From JBGLNJ01 sp041300525 (lineage in GTDB: Bacteria > Chloroflexota > Anaerolineae > Fen-1058), in assembly GCA_041300525.1 (NCBI GenBank), contig JBGLNJ010000001.1, positions 2,914,001 to 2,978,000 of the forward strand: 64,000 bases of DNA, given 5' to 3'. Made by a program: the position numbers and the translations under genes. Below the pieces are notes generated by a model. The model had not been told where the DNA came from. It was given only the letters and a program-made list of their open reading frames with translations, and did no database searches. This document shows positions 17,687-26,040 of this stretch, one piece after another (within the stretch, counting starts at the first letter, position 1; every line of letters starts with the position of its first letter).

Positions 17687-18013
17687 TCAGGCGGGAAAAT
17701 CCTGAAAGACCTGTTTCATTTTCCGAGTGTACTCTTGAAAGGCCTCTCGTCCCAGGATGGTCAGCCGCAGGGTGGTGTTCGGCCGTCGGCCCTTGAAGCT
17801 CTTCTCCACTTTGAGGTAACCGGCTTCTTCCAGCTTGCTCATGTGGGCCGAAAGATTGCCCCAGGTCAGGCCAGTTTGGTTCATCAGGAAGGTGAAATCG
17901 GCGCTTTCGACCACATACAGCAAGGCCATCACCGCCAGCCGCGCCGGTTCGTGTACCAACCGATCCAGATCAGCTAATGCCGAGAGATCGGGGCTGCCGG
18001 CGCTCTCACTCAT
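17687..18013 (-). CDS. Winged-helix transcriptional regulator
   Basis: A 108-aa single-domain winged helix-turn-helix protein of the MarR/ArsR-like type (PF13601-type). The fold is visible as LDRLVHEPARLAVMALLY, the recognition region FLMNQTGLTWGNLSAHMSKLEEAGYL, and the wing VEKSFKGRRPNTTLRLT. Its start overlaps the stop of the membrane-protein gene at 18006-18710 by 8 bp, so the two form a translationally coupled pair. Small regulators of this type often control the transporter or membrane protein encoded next to them. There are no cysteines that would suggest metal sensing. Confidence 0.8.
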   Translation of the reverse strand: MSESAGSPDLSALADLDRLVHEPARLAVMALLYVVESADFTFLMNQTGLTWGNLSAHMSKLEEAGYLKVEKSFKGRRPNTTLRLTILGREAFQEYTRKMKQVFQDFPA

Positions 18014-18710
18014 GGGACACCTCTTCCCGTGGCAGCGGGTACTTTTCTAGGAAGCGCATAAAGAGCACCAACCCGGGCAGGATGATCAATCCACCGATCA
18101 TGATCGGGTAGACCGGCTGGTTGAGATAGATCATCAGGAATACGGCCAGCGACATCATGACGGCAATGTAATAACCGCGCGGGAAATCAGAGAAATAGGC
18201 AATCAGGATCATGCTTGGCCCGACGAAGAGCGACCCGATGGCAGCGACAACCAGGTCCATTAGGTCGCGGGCTTTGAAAAAGTCATTTACCTTTGCGCCC
18301 ACCTCAGGATTGATCCAGGCCAGCGTCGTTAATCCAACCATCCCGACCTGGATCAAGATGACCATACCCAGGATGATTGCCAGGGTCCTTCCCCTCCGCT
18401 TGCGCGCTGGCCCAAAGCGAACCAGCCCCATGCGTGGCAGGGTAATGAGCTTTTTCCCCAGCCAGAAAAGGCCACCGGCCACGGCTGGGACCACCATGGC
18501 CACGACGATGTTGGCCAGACTATACCCACCTTCTGGCCGGTGCACCAACGCCGCAAGCTGCGCCACGAACTGGCCGTTTGCGGCAAACTGGGGTGCGGCG
18601 CCAATCTGTGCGGGGCCAACCGGCGCGGTGACTGGAGGCGGCGCCTCTTCCATCGGCGCATCGGCTGAAATGGTGTCGGGATTGCGGCTCATTCGTTCAC
18701 GGACTAGCAT
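18006..18710 (-). CDS. Membrane protein cotranscribed with the winged-helix regulator
   Basis: A 234-aa protein whose first 50 residues are Pro/Ala-rich and soluble, followed by about five membrane helices (near residues 65-85, 105-130, 150-172, 178-195 and 200-220). No family is recognised with confidence. The start at 18710 is supported by a GGAGG six bases upstream. A TTGATG-N17-TATAGT promoter lies at 18754-18782. The 8-bp overlap with the downstream regulator gene implies joint expression, perhaps with the membrane protein as the sensed or regulated partner. Confidence 0.6.
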   Translation of the reverse strand: MLVRERMSRNPDTISADAPMEEAPPPVTAPVGPAQIGAAPQFAANGQFVAQLAALVHRPEGGYSLANIVVAMVVPAVAGGLFWLGKKLITLPRMGLVRFGPARKRRGRTLAIILGMVILIQVGMVGLTTLAWINPEVGAKVNDFFKARDLMDLVVAAIGSLFVGPSMILIAYFSDFPRGYYIAVMMSLAVFLMIYLNQPVYPIMIGGLIILPGLVLFMRFLEKYPLPREEVSHE

Positions 18711-18753
18711 GGTGGGCCTCCAGTTCCTGTTGTCATGGATTCATGGTGGGTTA

Positions 18754-18782
18754 ACTATAACATGCCCTGTGTGCTGCATCAA
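18754..18782 (-). promoter_or_regulatory. Promoter for the membrane-protein/winged-helix operon
   Basis: Minus-strand TTGATG (18782-18777), 17-bp spacer, TATAGT (18759-18754), 44 bp upstream of the start codon. Confidence 0.55.
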
Positions 18783-18789
18783 TCACCGA

Positions 18790-18817
18790 TTGACTGATAA
18801 CTATTTTGTGTTAGAAT
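18790..18817 (+). promoter_or_regulatory. Promoter for the NuoL/NuoN-like cluster
   Basis: TTGACT (18790-18795), 16-bp spacer, TAGAAT (18812-18817), ending only 13 bp before the start codon at 18831, so the transcript would have a very short leader. It is divergent from the promoter at 18754-18782, and an operator between them could serve both. Confidence 0.5.
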
Positions 18818-18830
18818 TCTCCTCACGACC

Positions 18831-20426
18831 ATGCAGACTTCCCCTCTGATCCCCATCTTGTGCTTGCTCGCCGGCGCGTGCCTGGTTACCGTCAGCGCGC
18901 TGGTGCATTTCCGTTGGCTCAGCCTGCTGATGGCGTTGGCTATCGCGATTGCGGCGGCAGCTCTGTTGCTGCAGGCGCGCCAACTGCCCTTGACGGCGGT
19001 GGTGCTCGACTGGCGTCCGGTGACGATGCTCGGCTCGACGGCCAGCCTGCGGGTGGATGGAACGGCCTGGGTGTTTGCGCTGGCGCTGCTGGCCGCCGGC
19101 GGCTCGGTCGCGCTCGCGTGGCAGGTAGTTCCTGATCAAGGGCGGCCGGCATCGTCCGGCTCAACCCAGGCGCTGATGTTAGCCATGTTGGCGGTCGGAT
19201 TGGGCAGCGTGTTCGCCGCCAATATTATCACCCTGTTCTTGTGTTGGGGGTTGCTCGATGGGCTATTCAGCCTGGCTCTGTTGGCGCGCGGCGGGCTGGC
19301 GAGCGGGAGACGCGCCCAGTTTGCGCTGGGCTTGAACGGCCTGGCGACGTTGACGGTGTGGGTGGTCGCTGTGCTGATCGAGCAAGCCCGCCTCAGCCCC
19401 TACTGGCATTTGTTGATTCTGCCCACGACTGCGCGCGATTGGATAGCGGTTGCCGCTGCGCTGCGGCTGGGACTCTATCCGCTGCACATCTGGGAGTCGG
19501 CGGAACTGGATCGCCCGGAGCGCACACTTTTGATTTACTTGATCCCGGCCATGACAGGGCTTGCGTTGTGGGCGCGGCTGGCGGTGATCCAGGGATTGCC
19601 CGAGAGCAACGTGTGGCCGGCGATTGCGCTGGTGACGGCATTGGTCGGCGGCAGCCTGGCGTGGGTTCAACCCGACCCGCGCGAAGCGTTGCCATACCTG
19701 GCGCTGGGCTATGGCGGCATGTTGATCCTGGCTGCGACGGTGGGCAAATCACCGGCGGCATCCCTGGCGACCGGCTCAGCCAGTTGGCTGCTGGGGCTAA
19801 CGCTGCTCTATGTGGGCCGCCCACTCACGCGCCCCACATGGCTGTGGGCCATCCCGACGGTGTTGGGCGGGGCGACGCTGGCCGGTCTCCCCTGGACAGC
19901 GGGTTTTTTCGGCCGCTCCGCGTTCTATCAAGGCGCAATCGGCGAGCCAATGTGGATGTTGGGCCTGGCGTTCCTGGCCGAGTCTTTTCTGATCGGCGCT
20001 TTGCTTCACCGGCTGTTGACGCCGGACACGACTCCTTTGCCACAGCGAGTTCTGGCGTGGATCGGGTACGCGGTTGCGTTGGCTGTGGCAGCCGCGCCAG
20101 TGGTGGTTTGGGGAGTTTTTCCCTTGCCGGTTGCCGTGTCTGCCGGCAAGCCGATGAGCATGTTGGCCTGGGTAGGGTGGGGCGCGCCGCTGGCAGGCGC
20201 GATGGCGCTAACCCTATTCGCGGACAAGGTGCGCGCGCGCCTGGGCGGTTGGGGGAGAACGAGCGCCGAGGTTCTTCGGTTTGACCGGTGGTATTCGGTT
20301 TTGCTCCCCCTGATGCGTGGCCCGGCTCGCTTGGGGGCGGCGTTGGGTGATGTGCTGGATGGCAATGGGGCCTTTTTTTGGATGCTGATCTTCCTGGTCG
20401 TCGCACTTTATCTGCGTGGGGTTTAG
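18831..20426 (+). CDS. NuoL/MrpA-like proton-translocating membrane subunit
   Basis: A 531-aa hydrophobic protein with about 14 helices, in the proton-conducting subunit family of complex I, Mrp antiporters and membrane hydrogenases. The diagnostic region is ALRLGLYPLHIWESAE in the antiporter core, preceded by the helix region FCWGLLDGLFSLALLARG; the second half has PWTAGFFGRSAFYQGA. It heads a three-gene cluster with a second antiporter-like subunit. No hydrophilic electron-transfer subunits (NuoB, C, D, I types) are next to it, so the energy source is unclear. An Mrp-like antiporter or the membrane arm of a complex encoded elsewhere are both possible. Confidence 0.7.
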   Translation: MQTSPLIPILCLLAGACLVTVSALVHFRWLSLLMALAIAIAAAALLLQARQLPLTAVVLDWRPVTMLGSTASLRVDGTAWVFALALLAAGGSVALAWQVVPDQGRPASSGSTQALMLAMLAVGLGSVFAANIITLFLCWGLLDGLFSLALLARGGLASGRRAQFALGLNGLATLTVWVVAVLIEQARLSPYWHLLILPTTARDWIAVAAALRLGLYPLHIWESAELDRPERTLLIYLIPAMTGLALWARLAVIQGLPESNVWPAIALVTALVGGSLAWVQPDPREALPYLALGYGGMLILAATVGKSPAASLATGSASWLLGLTLLYVGRPLTRPTWLWAIPTVLGGATLAGLPWTAGFFGRSAFYQGAIGEPMWMLGLAFLAESFLIGALLHRLLTPDTTPLPQRVLAWIGYAVALAVAAAPVVVWGVFPLPVAVSAGKPMSMLAWVGWGAPLAGAMALTLFADKVRARLGGWGRTSAEVLRFDRWYSVLLPLMRGPARLGAALGDVLDGNGAFFWMLIFLVVALYLRGV

Positions 20427-20447
20427 GGCGCATGAACCGGAGTGACC

Positions 20448-21161
20448 ATGCCGACGCTGGCTGACATACTAGCGCGATTGGCGGCGGTGCCGACTACGGC
20501 CGCTTTGTTGGGATTGGCGGCCACTGCCGGCTTTTTGATCGTTATGGCAGACTGGCGGGGGTCGGTTCTGGCCCTGGCCGCGCAATACCTCCTGGCCGGA
20601 CTGTTGCTGACCCGTGTCATCCGGCCCGAGATCGCCATGATCAAGACGCTGATCGGCGCGATGATTTGCGTGGTGCTGTACATCACAGCACGCCGCGTGG
20701 GTTGGGTGTATTCGTTCCTGGAAGTGGGCGAACGTCCGAGCCGATTTCTGCTCGCGTTGACGAGTGGCGCTCCGTTTCGCATCATGGCGGCCTTGATGGC
20801 GCTATCGTTGGCTTATACGGCGGCGTTGCGCACGCCCTTGTCGAATGTCCCGATCGAGGTGACCTTCGGCGTGTTCACGTTGGGGATGATGGGAATGTTC
20901 AACATTGCCCTGGCCGACGAGCCGCTCAAGGGAGGAATGGGCCTGCTCACGGTGATCACAGGGTTTGAATTGTATTATAGCAGCGTAGAGCAGAGCTTGA
21001 CTGTGGTAGGATTCTTGGGCGTGGTGAATTTTATGATTGCGCTGGCGATGTCGTACTTGACCACTGCCCAGGCAACGCCGCCTCCCGCCGAAGAGAGCAG
21101 CTTGGGTCCAGACTCTTATCAGGGCGCGGGACTGGTTCCCCCAGGGCAGGGCGCGCTATGA
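20448..21161 (+). CDS. Membrane subunit of the NuoL/NuoN-like cluster (NuoK/HyfE-like candidate)
   Basis: A 237-aa protein with about seven helices between the two antiporter-like genes. The ATG at 20448 is preferred over a GTG six bases upstream because GGAG lies five bases before it. Size, topology and position suggest the small NuoK/MnhC/HyfE-type subunit with extra helices (for example QYLLAGLLLTRVIRPEIA). That is inferred from context, since no decisive motif is visible. Residues after 215 form a soluble Pro/Ser-rich tail. The stop overlaps the next start by 4 bp (ATGA). Confidence 0.5.
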   Translation: MPTLADILARLAAVPTTAALLGLAATAGFLIVMADWRGSVLALAAQYLLAGLLLTRVIRPEIAMIKTLIGAMICVVLYITARRVGWVYSFLEVGERPSRFLLALTSGAPFRIMAALMALSLAYTAALRTPLSNVPIEVTFGVFTLGMMGMFNIALADEPLKGGMGLLTVITGFELYYSSVEQSLTVVGFLGVVNFMIALAMSYLTTAQATPPPAEESSLGPDSYQGAGLVPPGQGAL

Positions 21162-22612
21162 TTGCGGGCGTGTTTTTGCTGATTGGCGTGCCCCTCGTCG
21201 CTGCGGTGGTGACGTTCATCTTTCGTCGGCTGCAGACTCTGGTGGCTTGCGTTGCAGCGGCTGTGGCGGCCGTGTTGGGGGCAGGCGCGCTGTGGTTGCC
21301 GCTCGGTCAGGTGGTACAGGTGGGCGGGCGGCAGGTGGCGCTGGGCGAGCCGGTGCAGGTGCTCGGGCGGCAATTGCTACTCACGGGCGGCGATCGGCAA
21401 GCACTGGGGTGGGTGTTCCTCGTCTCGGCTGCCCTGTTCCTCATCGGCGGGCGAGCGCGTCCTGGGACGGCGTTCTTTTCCTTGGGGCTGGCGATTTTGG
21501 GCCTGGTGTCCGCTGCGCTGGTCGTCCAGCCATTCCTGTATTCTGCGCTGCTGTTGACGATTGCGGCGATTCTGGCCGCTATCCTTGTCCAGGGGGGAAC
21601 GCCTGGCCGCACGCGCGGCGCATTTCGTTACCTGGCGCTCATGACGCTGGCGCTGCCGACATTCCTGATCGCCGGGTGGCTGGTGGATCTGTATGCCATC
21701 AATCCGACTGACACCGGCCTGGCGCGCAGTGTGGTGCTGGCGTTGACGGGCGGCTTTGCTTTGCTGCTCGGCGTGGCGCCTTTTCACATCTGGATCGGCC
21801 CGATGGCAGAAGAGTCGCCGCCGATAGCGAGTGTGTTTGTGCTGGCGGTCGTCAACAGCGCGGTGTGGTTCATGCTCTTTGACATCTTGCAGGCGTATCC
21901 CTGGCTGGCGGCTCAATCGGATATTTTCCGCGCCGTGCAGATTGTCGGGCTTTTGACGGCGGCTGTCGGTGGGGTGCTGGCGTTTTCCAGCTATGACTTT
22001 GCGCACGTGCTGGGGTATGGCGCGCTGGCCGATTACGGCTGCGCGCTGGTGGCGTTGAGCACCCGCACTTCGGCCGGGTTGGGTGTGGTCATGCTGGCTA
22101 CGCTGATGCGCCCGGTGGGCCTGACCATACTGGCGCTGGGGATGGCGCTGGCCCGCGAGTGCGCACACTCGTCCGAGTTCGAAAAGCTGTCCGGCTTGGC
22201 GTGGAGCAGCCCGTGGACGGCCACGGCGTTGATCGTGGGCGGATTTTCCGTGGCGGGTCTCCCGCCGCTGGCCGGTTTTGTCGGACGCTGGGCCGAGGTG
22301 CGGCTGATGGCGACGGCGCCGCCGCTTGTCATGGACTTGCCGGTCTATGCGCTGGCGATATTAGCCGTGACGGTGGGCGTGGCAGCCGGAGCGCTGCGTG
22401 GCATGGATTTTTTGTTGGCGACGCCGGCCCATCGCGCGGCTACTCCCGCGCCGCTTGCCAGTCTCCGACTCGCCGCGCGTGAACCCCGTTTGATCATCGT
22501 GCTCGTTATGGCTGTCCTGGCCGTGGGTTTTATCCTGGGGTTGTTTCCTGGGATAGTGGATGCGGCCTTGCGCGCCATCCTATCCTCGTATACGTTCTTC
22601 TCTATGCCCTGA
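21158..22612 (+). CDS. NuoN/MrpD-like proton-translocating membrane subunit
   Basis: A 484-aa member of the proton-conducting membrane transporter family, with about 14 helices. The core shows GVAPFHIWIGPMAEESPPIAS, the equivalent of the NuoN/NuoM segment with conserved Pro-Phe-His, then YGALADYGCALVALS and the late-helix block GGFSVAGLPPLAGFVGRW. It starts inside the stop codon of the preceding gene (ATGA), so translation is coupled. Together with 18831-20426 it makes an unusual two-antiporter module; the third gene between them is probably the small-subunit equivalent. Confidence 0.75.
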   Translation: MIAGVFLLIGVPLVAAVVTFIFRRLQTLVACVAAAVAAVLGAGALWLPLGQVVQVGGRQVALGEPVQVLGRQLLLTGGDRQALGWVFLVSAALFLIGGRARPGTAFFSLGLAILGLVSAALVVQPFLYSALLLTIAAILAAILVQGGTPGRTRGAFRYLALMTLALPTFLIAGWLVDLYAINPTDTGLARSVVLALTGGFALLLGVAPFHIWIGPMAEESPPIASVFVLAVVNSAVWFMLFDILQAYPWLAAQSDIFRAVQIVGLLTAAVGGVLAFSSYDFAHVLGYGALADYGCALVALSTRTSAGLGVVMLATLMRPVGLTILALGMALARECAHSSEFEKLSGLAWSSPWTATALIVGGFSVAGLPPLAGFVGRWAEVRLMATAPPLVMDLPVYALAILAVTVGVAAGALRGMDFLLATPAHRAATPAPLASLRLAAREPRLIIVLVMAVLAVGFILGLFPGIVDAALRAILSSYTFFSMP

Positions 22613-22628
22613 TGCGTGAAACGTGATC

Positions 22629-23912
22629 TCACGCATCACGTGTCACGTACACGGCTTCCATGCGAGGGATAATGTTTTTCCAGTCGTAGGCTTCTACAAA
22701 CGCGCGCGCGGCTGCGCCCAGTTCGGCGCGGCGTGACGGGTCGCGCAGGAGCGCCACGACGGCATCGGCAAACCGGCGCGGCGAATCGGCGATCACCAGC
22801 TCGCGCTCGTTTTCCACCGGGAATCCCTCGCACCCCAGCGACGTGCTGACAATGGCGCGACTCATCGCAGCCGCTTCCAAAATCTTGAAGCGTGTCCCGC
22901 CGCCCATCCGCAGTGGCACGACGTAAATGGCCGCCCCGGCGATGTAGGGGCGCGTGTCCTCCACCGTGCCGGTGAGCAGCACGTCGGCGCGGTCGCGCAA
23001 GACGTCCAGGCGGCGGTGCGGCTTTTGTCCCACAATCACAAAGCGCGCATCCGGTTCCTCTTGCCGGATGAGCGGCAGCGCCTCTTGCGCGAACCACAAC
23101 GCCGCATCCACGTTCGGACGAAAGTCCATCGTCCCCGAAAAGACCAAATCCGCCCCCCCTTCTGCTCCCCCCGCAAGCAGGGGGAGTGTGTGAGAGGTGG
23201 GGGCGTAGCTCGCCACGTCAATCCCGTTTGGGACGACCGTCGGGGTGAGGCCGGGGACGAGGCGCTGCAAGGCGGCGGCGTCTGCGTCGGACACGGCGAC
23301 GACGTGATCGGCGGCGCGGCAGATGGCGCTTTCAAATGCGCGCAGCTTGCGCCACTGCACGAACGAGTACGCCGCGCCGGCCCAACGCGAAGGAATCTTG
23401 GCATCCGTCTCACACGTGCGCTGCTGGAGCAGGTACTCGCAGTTGTGGTCGTCAAAGACGTACTGGGTGATGCGTGTTGCGTGGTGCGTGACAAGTGTTG
23501 TGTGTTGCGTGTTGCGTGTTTCTTGCTGCTTGCCTCTTGCCTCCTGTAAAACATACCGCGCTAATTCGATCCCCTCGACTTGCACGACGTCGTAATCCCC
23601 ATCTGCCAGCCAGGCAGCGAGCTTGCGGGCAAACGCAGGCGACCAGAGACGCAGGCCCATGTCCGGCCAGCGGGAGAGGAACGTGTCGGCCAGTCGGCGA
23701 GCCAATCCCCGGCGTGGCACGACGACGCCATCCATGCGGCGGCAGAGCGTCGAGAGCGGCGTGGGGCGGCGCAGCTCGTCTTCGGACTCGACAAACGTCA
23801 GCAGGTCAATTTCGTGGCGCGCGGTGAGTTCGGCGATGAGGTGATAGTTCCTCAGCGTCGTGCCTTTGTGAGGCGGGTAGGGGGATTGGGGAGTCAGGAA
23901 GAGTAGGCGCAT
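22629..23912 (-). CDS. Family 4 glycosyltransferase with in-frame repeat insertions
   Basis: A 427-aa GT-B glycosyltransferase. The N-terminal domain begins MRLLFLTPQSPYPPHKGTT. The C-terminal domain holds VVPNGIDVASY, FSGTMDFRPNVDA, the nucleotide-sugar region VVPLRMGGGTRFKILEAAAM, and the closing EAYDWKNIIPRMEAVY. Two stretches do not belong to the family. A 26-residue polar segment (QEARGKQQETRNTQ...) comes from the heptamer array 23469-23545. A short TLPLLAGGAEGG comes from a GC palindrome at 23163-23187. Both keep the frame and lie in loops, so the enzyme may still fold. Likely role in cell-surface glycan synthesis. Confidence 0.8.
   Translation of the reverse strand: MRLLFLTPQSPYPPHKGTTLRNYHLIAELTARHEIDLLTFVESEDELRRPTPLSTLCRRMDGVVVPRRGLARRLADTFLSRWPDMGLRLWSPAFARKLAAWLADGDYDVVQVEGIELARYVLQEARGKQQETRNTQHTTLVTHHATRITQYVFDDHNCEYLLQQRTCETDAKIPSRWAGAAYSFVQWRKLRAFESAICRAADHVVAVSDADAAALQRLVPGLTPTVVPNGIDVASYAPTSHTLPLLAGGAEGGADLVFSGTMDFRPNVDAALWFAQEALPLIRQEEPDARFVIVGQKPHRRLDVLRDRADVLLTGTVEDTRPYIAGAAIYVVPLRMGGGTRFKILEAAAMSRAIVSTSLGCEGFPVENERELVIADSPRRFADAVVALLRDPSRRAELGAAARAFVEAYDWKNIIPRMEAVYVTRDA
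23163..23187. repeat. GC-rich palindrome in coding sequence
   Basis: CTCCCCC and GGGGGAG arms around GCAAGCA-like loop sequence, flanked by further C/G runs to 23214. It is translated in frame in the GT4 gene and resembles the element inside aroC (33575-33659). Confidence 0.6.
23469..23545. repeat. 11-unit degenerate 7-bp tandem array in coding sequence
   Basis: Eleven 7-bp units: GATGCGT, GTTGCGT, GGTGCGT, GACAAGT, GTTGTGT, GTTGCGT twice, GTTTCTT, GCTGCTT, GCCTCTT, GCCTCCT. It drifts from a GTTGCGT-type to a GCCTCTT-type unit, the reverse complements of the GCAACAC and GCAAGAG units at 4673-4763. Confidence 0.85.
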
Positions 23913-23975
23913 GGGAATGTCGAGTGTCAGATGACGAATGGCAACTGATGAACAACGGATAAACGGATGCGTTGA
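23913..23975. other. Repeat-like intergenic junction upstream of a truncated gene
   Basis: A short gap with words such as GGATAAACGGAT that recur inverted just downstream as ATCCG...TTACTTATCC (23981-24006). The fold-back abuts the point where the next gene loses its 5' end. Confidence 0.4.
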
Positions 23976-25898
23976 TCTCTATCCGCTTATCCGTTTACTT
24001 ATCCGCTGCCTCAATGGTCTCGATTTCGTCTTCCGTCAGCAATCACGCTCGTCGCGCGCGATGCCATCATCACCGGCACGCTGACGGTATCGGGCACGAA
24101 CGCGCCCGCCGGAGGCGTTCCGGTCATCGCCTGGAACCCAACCGCGAACGCAGCCTTCCAAACCCGCGCCGATACGGATGGCAACTATGTGATAGTGGTC
24201 TACAGCGGGACCTGGCTGGTGCGGCCGGCTCCGCTACCCGATCAACCTTACCTGTACACCGGCAAGGCAGAGCAGGTCAATGTAACGACCGGCCAGACAT
24301 CGCCCAATCACAACTTTAGCCTGCTGAAAGCCGATTCTGTCATTCACGGCATCCTCGCCAATCCCGACGGCACCCTCGCCAGAAATGCGCGTGGCTGGGG
24401 CAAGGCCGTCAACACAACCGACGAGACCATCCGCAACGGCGCACCGGTCATGGACGGCTTTTTCGACGTCTTGGCGCCGGGCAACGCGACGTACTCTGTC
24501 TCGCTCCGCTTGGCCGACGGCAGCCAGTACCTCTACACCGGAGGCCCACAAGCGGTGACGCTGGGGCCAACCGACACCAAGACGCTGACCTTTACCTTGA
24601 CCGCCCGGAATGGCAAGATCACCGGCTTCTTGCGCGACGTGCGGACAGGTACGGGCGTCCGGGGCGTTCCCGCCAAAGTGTGGGCCTGGAACGACGACAT
24701 CTCGCTGAGCACTGGCGTCAACATGGGCAACGGCACCTACGCCCTGAATGTGCCAGCGGGCGTATGGGGCCTGGACTATGGCGTGCCCGAGGACAGCGAG
24801 TACGTAAAGCTGGCTGGCCCGCGCTACTATCCGGTGCCAGATTCCCCACCCGTGGTGGCTAATCTGCCGGTGATGTACAAGGATGGCACGCTGACAGGCA
24901 CGGTGCTGCTGCCCAACGGCAACCCCATCCTGACGGCGACAGTCGTAGCCGAGGGCTTTTCACCTGGTCTCCAGAACCTCAAGTTGCTCGCCCGCGTGGA
25001 CGCCAATGGTACATTCTCGATGAGCCTGCCTTCGGGCCGGTACGTCGTCCGCGCTGTGGGCGAAAGTCATCCAGGCTTGATCAACCCGGTCGAAAAGTAC
25101 GTCAACGTCCCGCCCAATGGCGCGGCCAACGTCACACTTCAATATCGTCGGCCCGATGTGACCGTCGCCGGGCAGGTCACACTGAGTGGCACCACGGCCT
25201 ACACCGGCCCCGTGAGCCTGTGGGCCTGGTCAAACGCCGGAGGCTATAACAAGACTCGGACCGATGTTGGCGGCACTTACCTCATGCCCGTCATCTCCAA
25301 CACGCTGTGGCACCTGGTCGCCGTGTACGAGACAGGCGATCAATACTGGAAAGCGCACGTGCGAGTGCCGGTGACGACCACATCGGTGGTTCGCGACCTG
25401 GTGCTGGAAGGCCCGTTCTTCAAGCCAGGGCCCATCTCGGTGCTGTTCGACCCGACACAAGATCAAGACATCGAGCTGCCCGGCTACGCGCGCATCCACA
25501 TCCCGGCTGGAGCGATGCCGGTCAGCAGCGGCAACGTCCTGCTGAACATCACACCGCTGGCCGGAGCGCCACACCACCGCGATGGCGAGGTGCTGGGGGT
25601 GACCTATGCCTTTGAAGCCTTCACCGAAGACGGGCAGCAAATCACCGAGCACTTTAACCAGGATGTGGTGATCATGCTCAAGTACAGTGAGGCTGCGTTG
25701 CTGGCGATGGGCCTCGACGAAGACCACCTCAAGCCCGCGTACTTTTCGACGACGACGAATAGCTGGACATTCCCGGAGAGCTTTATGGTGGACGAGGTCC
25801 ACAACGAGATCACCCTGCTGATTGATCACTTTACCAGGTTTGGCGCGCTCGGCGCAGAGGGCGCGAACTTGCTGTTCCTGCCGCTGATACTCAGATAA
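23976..25898 (+). CDS. Exported multi-domain protein (CarboxypepD_reg-like repeats), 5' end missing
   Basis: An open frame of about 640 codons from the stop at 23973 to 25898. No credible start codon or signal peptide exists; in-frame coding is clear from about 24042 (ITLVARDAIITGTLTV). About five carboxypeptidase-regulatory-like beta modules follow, each with a G-x-L/V-x-x-x-x-G entry (ITGTLTVSGTNAPAGG, IHGILANPDG, ITGFLRDVRTG, LTGTVLLPNGNP, VAGQVTLSG). Next come a ZU5-like domain (LPGYARIHIPAGAM) and the tail LLFLPLILR. The same C-terminal tail type ends the NHL protein at 36071. Probably a cell-surface or secreted protein; loss of the signal peptide at a repeat junction would abolish export. 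Confidence 0.6.
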   Translation, partial: SLSAYPFTYPLPQWSRFRLPSAITLVARDAIITGTLTVSGTNAPAGGVPVIAWNPTANAAFQTRADTDGNYVIVVYSGTWLVRPAPLPDQPYLYTGKAEQVNVTTGQTSPNHNFSLLKADSVIHGILANPDGTLARNARGWGKAVNTTDETIRNGAPVMDGFFDVLAPGNATYSVSLRLADGSQYLYTGGPQAVTLGPTDTKTLTFTLTARNGKITGFLRDVRTGTGVRGVPAKVWAWNDDISLSTGVNMGNGTYALNVPAGVWGLDYGVPEDSEYVKLAGPRYYPVPDSPPVVANLPVMYKDGTLTGTVLLPNGNPILTATVVAEGFSPGLQNLKLLARVDANGTFSMSLPSGRYVVRAVGESHPGLINPVEKYVNVPPNGAANVTLQYRRPDVTVAGQVTLSGTTAYTGPVSLWAWSNAGGYNKTRTDVGGTYLMPVISNTLWHLVAVYETGDQYWKAHVRVPVTTTSVVRDLVLEGPFFKPGPISVLFDPTQDQDIELPGYARIHIPAGAMPVSSGNVLLNITPLAGAPHHRDGEVLGVTYAFEAFTEDGQQITEHFNQDVVIMLKYSEAALLAMGLDEDHLKPAYFSTTTNSWTFPESFMVDEVHNEITLLIDHFTRFGALGAEGANLLFLPLILR

Positions 25899-26040
25899 CG
25901 TGACGTCGTAGCTTTCACTCCGCTCCTCTCACCTCCATCTCCTCCCGCAGGTTTACCTTCAGCCTGCGGGAGGATTTCGTTTGTTGCCCTCCCGCGAACG
26001 TGGTATAGTTGATTTGAAATCTGAGATGTGAGATTTTGAA

